From contig NZ_JAFFQA010000050.1 in the NCBI RefSeq assembly GCF_016919065.1, forward strand, positions 1 to 34,824: 34,824 nucleotides of DNA, in the 5' to 3' direction. How positions within the stretch are numbered: position 1 is the first letter of the stretch; each line of letters opens with the position of its first letter. The notes below the pieces were generated by a model, which saw only the letters and a list, made by a program, of their open reading frames with translations, was not told the DNA's origin and did not search any database. The position numbers and the translations under genes are program-made. Source of the stretch: Desulfobulbus rhabdoformis (GTDB lineage: Bacteria > Desulfobacterota > Desulfobulbia > Desulfobulbales > Desulfobulbaceae). Shown piece by piece: positions 30,080-34,824 of the stretch.

Positions 30080-30964
30080 TTAACGGATGCTCTTCAGAAA
30101 CCTTTGATAAAAGGTGGCATCGGTGGTGGTCGCCCCGCGCAGGCCAATTACCTGACTGGCAAAGGCCTGGGCGCGCTCTCCGATGTCCGTAAGTGCCCAG
30201 CCAGCACGTAATCCGTGGATATAAACCGCGCTGAATGCATCGCCCGCCCCAACGGTATCGACAAAATCTGCCGCCTTTTCGGGCTGAAAGCAATATTTTT
30301 CTCCAGATGCCGTCAGCACCACAGCGCCCTGCGCACCCTGCGTTACAATCAACTGCTCAAGGCCACATTGCACAAGCAGTGTTTGCATCTGTTGCTCAAG
30401 TGTATCTGAGGGAGCAGCAAGCAACTTGAGTTCGTGCTCATTCATCTTGGCCCAGTGGGCCCTGGCCAGCCAGGTCAGCACCTTCTCTTTCTGCCACCAG
30501 GGGGCACGCAGATTGACATCAAGAAAAATACGGATACCAGACCGGGCACTCAACTGTTGCAGGGCAGTGTATGACGTCTTCTGTCGTAGAGCAAGGGTTC
30601 CATGATAGACAATCCCTTCATCTATCCGACTTGGGAGTTCGTCGACTGCGATATAGTCATAGCCACTGTCTGCGACAATATCATAGTGAGGCTCATTGTC
30701 GATGATTTGCACCTCAACACGGCCGGTGGGGCGATGGGGATCGATCTGGAGTCCACTACCCTCCATGCCCCAGGCACGCATGGCATCAAGGATTGTACGC
30801 CCCTGCTCATCCGCACCTACTCGTGAAATGAACAGCGGACGATCCCCCAGAGCCTGCAGGTGCCAGGCGACATTAAAAGGCGCTCCGCCAAGAACCTGTT
30901 CACCAGAGGGAAAACAGTCGAACAGCACCTCACCAAAAATATAGAGACCTGCTTGCGTATTCAT
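30080..30964 (-). CDS. Fructokinase (PfkB family)
   Basis: 294 residues. A ribokinase-family sugar kinase phosphorylating fructose, here probably the fructose freed by amylosucrase. The N-terminal GEVLFDCFPSGEQVLGGAPFNVAWHL is characteristic of fructokinases, and DTVGAGDAFSA near residue 240 holds the catalytic Asp. Operon context supports the assignment. The start lies only 17 nt downstream (in its own sense) of a family B element, and no Shine-Dalgarno sequence is visible. The insertion may therefore have changed its expression. Confidence 0.9.
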   Translation of the reverse strand: MNTQAGLYIFGEVLFDCFPSGEQVLGGAPFNVAWHLQALGDRPLFISRVGADEQGRTILDAMRAWGMEGSGLQIDPHRPTGRVEVQIIDNEPHYDIVADSGYDYIAVDELPSRIDEGIVYHGTLALRQKTSYTALQQLSARSGIRIFLDVNLRAPWWQKEKVLTWLARAHWAKMNEHELKLLAAPSDTLEQQMQTLLVQCGLEQLIVTQGAQGAVVLTASGEKYCFQPEKAADFVDTVGAGDAFSAVYIHGLRAGWALTDIGERAQAFASQVIGLRGATTTDATFYQRFLKSIR

Positions 30965-30981
30965 AGTCGTTCAAATTTGAT

Positions 30982-31158
30982 GGGTGTCTTGAATAATTAG
31001 ATTTTTCAATCAAGGTCAAGGCATGTGAAAAATTTTACCGCAGGCATATACCTGATATCGGAGTCTTCGCTTACCTCCGAGGATAAAATTTTGAGTATGA
31101 CGAGGTAAGCGCCAGACTCCGGGAGATTGGCAGAAAAAGCAATTATTCAAGATTCCCT
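30982..31158. mobile_element. Family B MITE-like element, enlarged copy B3
   Basis: 177 bp. The same ends as the other copies (GGGTGTCTTGAATAATT and CAATTATTCAAGATTCCCT), flanked by GAT on both sides (30979-30981 and 31159-31161). The centre has an additional hairpin: GGAGTCTTCGCTTACCTC pairs with GAGGTAAGCGCCAGACTCC on either side of the ATAAAATTTT block. It is inserted in the sucrose operon between the phosphatase and fructokinase genes. Confidence 0.85.
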
Positions 31159-31174
31159 GATTATTCAATTGAGT

Positions 31175-32011
31175 TCAGAAAAGCGCAGCCATGACCTCCG
31201 GAGCAAAGTACCCCACCCCTTGCAGTACCCCGGCGGAATAATTCCCTCCAAGGGGAAAAGACGTATCTGTCGCCAGATACAAGCTCTCCTCAACATTATT
31301 TTCTCGCGCCAGTTGCAGCGCTTGCTGCTGGGTTGCAGCATCGGCGTTTGCCACTAAAATTGAACGAATGGGACTGGCCATAACCATCAGGTCGTTGCCG
31401 CTGTCACCCGCAAAAAGCAACTCATCAAGGCTCAGTTCCAGATAGCGCTGAAGAAATTCAATACCGTGCATTTTGTTTGCATTCAAGGGGAGAATATCCA
31501 AAAGACCGATATTTTCCGGTTCATCAATACTCCAGATAAGGCTTGCCTCAACTCCAAGGGCGACAAGACGGGTTTCCACTGTTTTTAAGAGCTGTGCGTG
31601 GTCAACCTCAAGTTGCACGTAATAACTGAGCTTGAAGCGTTTCTGTTTGCTTGGCTCCTGCAAACGCAGTTCGGCAAGATCTGCAAGTGCTGCCTTCAAG
31701 TCCTGGTGCGTTTTGCCCTTCCAGTCTTGACCAATAAGCTCCTGCCATGTGGGAAGTTCCTGCCACTGTCCCTGCCGGTAGGTATAGATCTGCGTCCCTA
31801 CATCGGTAATGGCATAGGCCGGTAAAGGGAGTTGGTAGGTAGCGATGGCCTTTTGCATCAACTCCAAATCCCGGCCGGTCACATAGGCAAGCGTAATTCC
31901 TGGGAGGCTGCACAGTTGACGAAATGTTTCCCGTGCCTGTGGGTGTTCGGGCTGGTGACCGTTGGGAATAATAGTCCGGTCCATATCCGTACAGAGCAGC
32001 AGTTTAGTCAT
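31175..32011 (-). CDS. spp: Sucrose-6-phosphate phosphatase (HAD)
   Basis: 278 residues from Met at 32011 (GAGGA upstream). It removes phosphate from sucrose 6-phosphate. HAD motif I is TDMDRTIIPNG (Asp-x-Asp-x-Thr intact), motif II TGRD, motif III with Lys in NANKMHGIEFL, and motif IV FAGDSGNDLMVM intact. This fits the Cof/S6PP subtype. The start overlaps the synthase stop by 8 nt, showing coupling. Its motifs are complete, in contrast to the HAD domain fused to the synthase, so this should be the working phosphatase. Confidence 0.88.
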   Translation of the reverse strand: MTKLLLCTDMDRTIIPNGHQPEHPQARETFRQLCSLPGITLAYVTGRDLELMQKAIATYQLPLPAYAITDVGTQIYTYRQGQWQELPTWQELIGQDWKGKTHQDLKAALADLAELRLQEPSKQKRFKLSYYVQLEVDHAQLLKTVETRLVALGVEASLIWSIDEPENIGLLDILPLNANKMHGIEFLQRYLELSLDELLFAGDSGNDLMVMASPIRSILVANADAATQQQALQLARENNVEESLYLATDTSFPLGGNYSAGVLQGVGYFAPEVMAALF

Positions 32012-34172
32012 GCTGTTCCTCTTCGTTAGTCCGCGGATCGCGGCAGGCCCCAAAAAAATCGTAGAATTCAATGGCATCTAATATTCCGGCTGCGTAAGGC
32101 TTCAGGGAAAAATAGATTCGCTCCACATCGGTTAAACGGGAAAGCTCTTCATTATGCCTGTTCGCCACCACGGCTGCCAGGGTATTGCCCCGCATCATAT
32201 CCTCATCAGCCCCCGAGCCACCGGCAACAAAGACCTTATCCAGATCCAACCTCAACTGCTCGACAACATAACGCAGGGCCAGTCCCTTTGAGGCCCGCTG
32301 GGGCAGAATATCGAGAAACTGGCCAAAGGCGGTCTGCATGAAAACAGCCTGCTCATCACGATATAAGATCTGTTTGATCTCCTCAATATCGGCCAGTTCA
32401 GGATCAAAATAATAACTGAGTTTATAGCGGCTCTGCTCAATTGCTGGCTGCAGCTTCAAGCCGGGGAGTTCGGTGAGCAAAAGCTTGACAATATGCCTGG
32501 TCCATTGGTGATCGATATGCTTTGCCCAGGCCTTGTCAAAACTGAAATCCGGTGCATAATAAATTTCTGTGCCGCCGCTGGTAATCAGGACATCGGGCTC
32601 CGGAATATTATGTTTTTTCATAAGCTTAAGGGAGGAATCAAAACGCCTGCCCGTGGCAATGATAAAATAGCTGCGTTTGCGCTGCCAGCGGAGCTGAGCC
32701 AGCAGCTCCTCCAGGCTGTCATCGTCACCGATAAGATTCAGATCCAGGTCACTGACAATGGCCCTGTCGCCATAGAGGTGTTGCCTGCGTACAACCGATT
32801 TGCGCACTAACCGTTCCGACTCTTCTGTAATAGGCTTAAGCACCTCGACATAACGCTTGGCATGGGCACTCCAGGAATAATGCTCACGTACACCTTGAAG
32901 GCCACTGGCAGAACATTGATGCCAGAGATCCTGGTCCCGCAGAAGTTTGAGCACGGACTCGCCAATGGACAGCGGCTCCAGAGGATTGATAAGAAACCCG
33001 TTCTGGCAGTTATGAATAATATCCTTGGGGCCACCGTCCTCGGTGGCCACTATGGGCATACCACTCGCCGCTGCCTCAATCAGGGTCAGGCCAAAGGGTT
33101 CGGTCAGGCCGGGGTTGACAAAGACACCACCTGTTGCGGCAGCGATCCGGTAAATCAGTGGTACCTGATCGCGGCGGTGGTGCTTGGGCATGGAAACCAT
33201 GCTGTAGAGATCGTAACGGTCAATGGTGATCAGCAAGGTGCGAAAAACTTCCTGGGCTCCCTCATCAAGCTCATCTATGTCGTCGCGATTTCCAGCAATT
33301 ATCACCAGGTTGGCCAATTTTTGCAACTGCTCGGATTGGCCAAAGGCCTCGACCAGAGCAACGATATTTTTGCGATGATCAGGTCGAGACAGCGCAAGGA
33401 TAATGGGTTTATCCGGTTGTTTCAAATGCCTGGTCAATACGTGGTAGAGTTCACTTTCAAGCTCTTCACCGGTGGGAGGCATAAACTGGTTGAGGTTGGT
33501 TCCCGGAGGAATAACCACCATCTGTTCGGGCTGGTAATAATCATAGAGTTCGTACTGCTCGGCTATTTCCTGGTTTGTGCTTGTGATGACCCGTTCGGCT
33601 GTTGCCAGCGTCTGCTCTTCAGCCTCGATACGCCGACTCATGTTAAATCGGGATTCGATCTCTTCGGCATTGAGGCCGCTTGCCAAAAGTCGGCTTCGCT
33701 TGACCCGGCCCAGGGAATGACCGGTATGAATCAGGGGAATCCCCAGTTGATTGGAGAGTCGTGAGCCCACGTAGCCGGCATCGGCATAGTGGCTGTGCAA
33801 GATATCAGGGAAGCGGTTGTTTTCCTGGAAAAAGTTGACGAGATTATCCGCAAAGAAATCAAGATGGTCCCAGAGCTGTTCTTTGGGTAGGTACTGATCG
33901 GGGGCGGCATCAATGCGTACAATGCGCACCCTGTCACCTAAGGCTTCCACAGGCCGGGCATAGTCTGGGGATACGCTTTCATCAACCACCCGTTGGGTGA
34001 TCAAATCCACCTGGGTAATGCCCTTTTGTTTGGCCAGAGCCTGTGCTAATTCGACGACATAGAGTGTCTGCCCGCCGGTATCCGCATCACGCCCAAGCTC
34101 AAGGTTTTGGCCACGGATCAGCCCATGGATGCTGAGTAAAACAATGTAGAGACCTTGTTCATTTTTCTTCAT
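32004..34172 (-). CDS. sps: Sucrose-phosphate synthase with C-terminal HAD-like domain
   Basis: 722 residues. The GT4 glycosyltransferase domain (about 1-465) joins a nucleotide-linked glucose to fructose 6-phosphate: LSIHGLIRGQNLELGRDADT and GGQTLYVVELA at the N-terminus, HSHYADAGYVG, ALSRPDHRKN, and NPGLTEPFGLTLIEAAASG as the EX7E donor motif. The HAD-like domain (about 470-700) has motif I SDLDLNLIGDD, where the Thr is Asn. Motif IV is AGGSGADED in place of GDSGND. Its phosphatase activity is probably lost. It is first in the operon. GAGGAG precedes the start closely. The organism probably makes sucrose as an osmolyte. Confidence 0.92.
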   Translation of the reverse strand: MKKNEQGLYIVLLSIHGLIRGQNLELGRDADTGGQTLYVVELAQALAKQKGITQVDLITQRVVDESVSPDYARPVEALGDRVRIVRIDAAPDQYLPKEQLWDHLDFFADNLVNFFQENNRFPDILHSHYADAGYVGSRLSNQLGIPLIHTGHSLGRVKRSRLLASGLNAEEIESRFNMSRRIEAEEQTLATAERVITSTNQEIAEQYELYDYYQPEQMVVIPPGTNLNQFMPPTGEELESELYHVLTRHLKQPDKPIILALSRPDHRKNIVALVEAFGQSEQLQKLANLVIIAGNRDDIDELDEGAQEVFRTLLITIDRYDLYSMVSMPKHHRRDQVPLIYRIAAATGGVFVNPGLTEPFGLTLIEAAASGMPIVATEDGGPKDIIHNCQNGFLINPLEPLSIGESVLKLLRDQDLWHQCSASGLQGVREHYSWSAHAKRYVEVLKPITEESERLVRKSVVRRQHLYGDRAIVSDLDLNLIGDDDSLEELLAQLRWQRKRSYFIIATGRRFDSSLKLMKKHNIPEPDVLITSGGTEIYYAPDFSFDKAWAKHIDHQWTRHIVKLLLTELPGLKLQPAIEQSRYKLSYYFDPELADIEEIKQILYRDEQAVFMQTAFGQFLDILPQRASKGLALRYVVEQLRLDLDKVFVAGGSGADEDMMRGNTLAAVVANRHNEELSRLTDVERIYFSLKPYAAGILDAIEFYDFFGACRDPRTNEEEQHD

Positions 34173-34304
34173 TCACTCCTCGTTATTCCTTTTCAGCTTC
34201 AATTCGATCCTCAAAGATACTGCTTCACTACTGTACCACAAATAAAAACTTAATTCTTAATTACAATTTAGTAACGCCCCTCCTTTACTTTATCAAAAGA
34301 AGAA

Positions 34305-34520
34305 TGAATCCGTTGGCGTTCATCGGTGCGCCTGCTTCGTTATTTGTGACACGCCGATTAAAGGTCACTTTATCGGCGTGTTACAAGCAATGAAGCTAAG
34401 GTGCTGCTGGATACCCCTGAGGGCGACGCGTGATACTGAACAACAGGTGGACTTGTTTAAAAATCTTTGTCTCATGAATAAGGTACGTTGTTCAGTGACC
34501 ACGCGCCGTCACGAATTCAG
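34305..34520. repeat. Family A repeat, copy A8
   Basis: 216 bp, starting GAATCCGTTGGCGTTCATC. The inner palindrome is GTGACACGCCGATTAAAG/CTTTATCGGCGTGTTAC. GGGCGACGCGTGATACTGAAC pairs with GTTCAGTGACCACGCGCC, and the copy ends GTCACGAATTCAG. It is colinear with copy A5 without its extra left arm. It lies upstream of the sucrose operon. Between it and the synthase start (34173-34304) I see no gene and no certain promoter. Confidence 0.7.
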
Positions 34521-34708
34521 AAGGATATTTTATCCATTGATCGAGCTGGTAACTCGCTCTCCACACGTACTTATCCAATTATTTGATAAAAATTATCCAT
34601 TCCCCAAGCCCATTCCTTTACAGCAACCTATGAAAAATTTTGTTAGAAATTGAAAAAAAAATTTAATAAAATTCCAGGAATTCACTTGCAAACGACCAAA
34701 CTAAACAA

Positions 34709-34782
34709 CCACCGACTTGAAGATCGGTGGGTTTAAAATCGCGGACTGAAAGTCCAGCAACACCGGCAGGCTGCGCAGCCGG
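34709..34782. other. Cluster of three hairpins, possible IS200/IS605-type element end
   Basis: CCACCGA/TCGGTGG (34709-34730), GGACTGAAAGTCC (34743-34755) and CCGGC/GCCGG (34763-34782) follow each other closely. The first, reading CCACCGACTTGAAGATCGG, resembles the hairpin ends of IS200/IS605 or TnpB elements. The window ends before any gene could confirm it. Confidence 0.3.
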
Positions 34783-34824
34783 TTTAAGGCTCAATATCGA
34801 AACGGTCATTAGGTTTGGGCTCGA

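Noticed and set aside
6049..34520. CRISPR array made of the recurring repeats
   Set aside because: Copies are far apart, in both orientations, and of MITE-like structure, not regularly spaced direct repeats.
34378..34653. 91-codon open frame
   Set aside because: It runs through family A repeat DNA and has no protein-like character.

Overview
The window looks like a chromosomal stretch of a marine or sediment Desulfobacterota bacterium, perhaps a member of the Desulfobulbales. This placement is an inference. It rests on a roughly 48-50% G+C impression, UGA-encoded selenocysteine, HDOD and NtrC-type signalling, a ferredoxin-rich accessory gene set, and a sucrose-osmolyte operon. No rRNA, tRNA, CRISPR array or transposase gene was seen.

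Positions 1-4162: an imported-looking 4.1 kb block bounded by ~100 bp imperfect inverted repeats. It carries two integron-type gene cassettes (a GNAT acetyltransferase and an unknown protein) with attC-like sites. These are followed by a TetR/DUF2798 pair with two palindromic operators, two broken membrane-protein genes, and a two-gene permease (PF03773-like). Positions 4334-6046: a possible attenuator, crcB (fluoride channel), and a DUF190 plus four-CBS protein overlapping it by ATGA. Positions 6049-8111: an EamA transporter embedded in small repeats. Positions 8112-15659: an orphan FlgC-like protein and, on the minus strand, a signalling cluster of an NtrC regulator, a PAS/CACHE histidine kinase and two receiver proteins with HDOD or degenerate HD outputs.

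Positions 15879-17539: a ruined type I secretion locus with an ABC C-terminal remnant and a frameshifted HlyD. Positions 17801-23410: a very basic lipoprotein, a Nudix hydrolase, a ferredoxin/GNAT pair, cobO and a DUF1835 protein. Positions 23494-23807: fragments of a two-component propeller gene and a YD-repeat gene. Positions 23988-27523: an SDR/cupin pair, a condensation-type acyltransferase, a MarR regulator, and a Cys-rich small protein whose upstream region holds two like palindromes. Positions 27774-27983: a small glutaredoxin-like selenoprotein with two in-frame UGA codons, each followed by a hairpin whose loop starts after exactly 18 nt. Positions 28067-34172 (minus strand): a sucrose operon of sucrose-phosphate synthase, sucrose-phosphate phosphatase, fructokinase and amylosucrase, ending in a strong terminator.

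Two dispersed non-coding repeat families run through the window. Family B has three copies (142, 142 and 177 bp), each with terminal inverted repeats and its own 3-bp target duplication. Family A has about eight full or partial copies built from two hairpin modules. One B copy is nested in an A copy. A REP-like doublet lies inside another A copy. The most notable items are the dual-Sec selenoprotein, the inverted-repeat element carrying integron cassettes, and the two MITE-like families.
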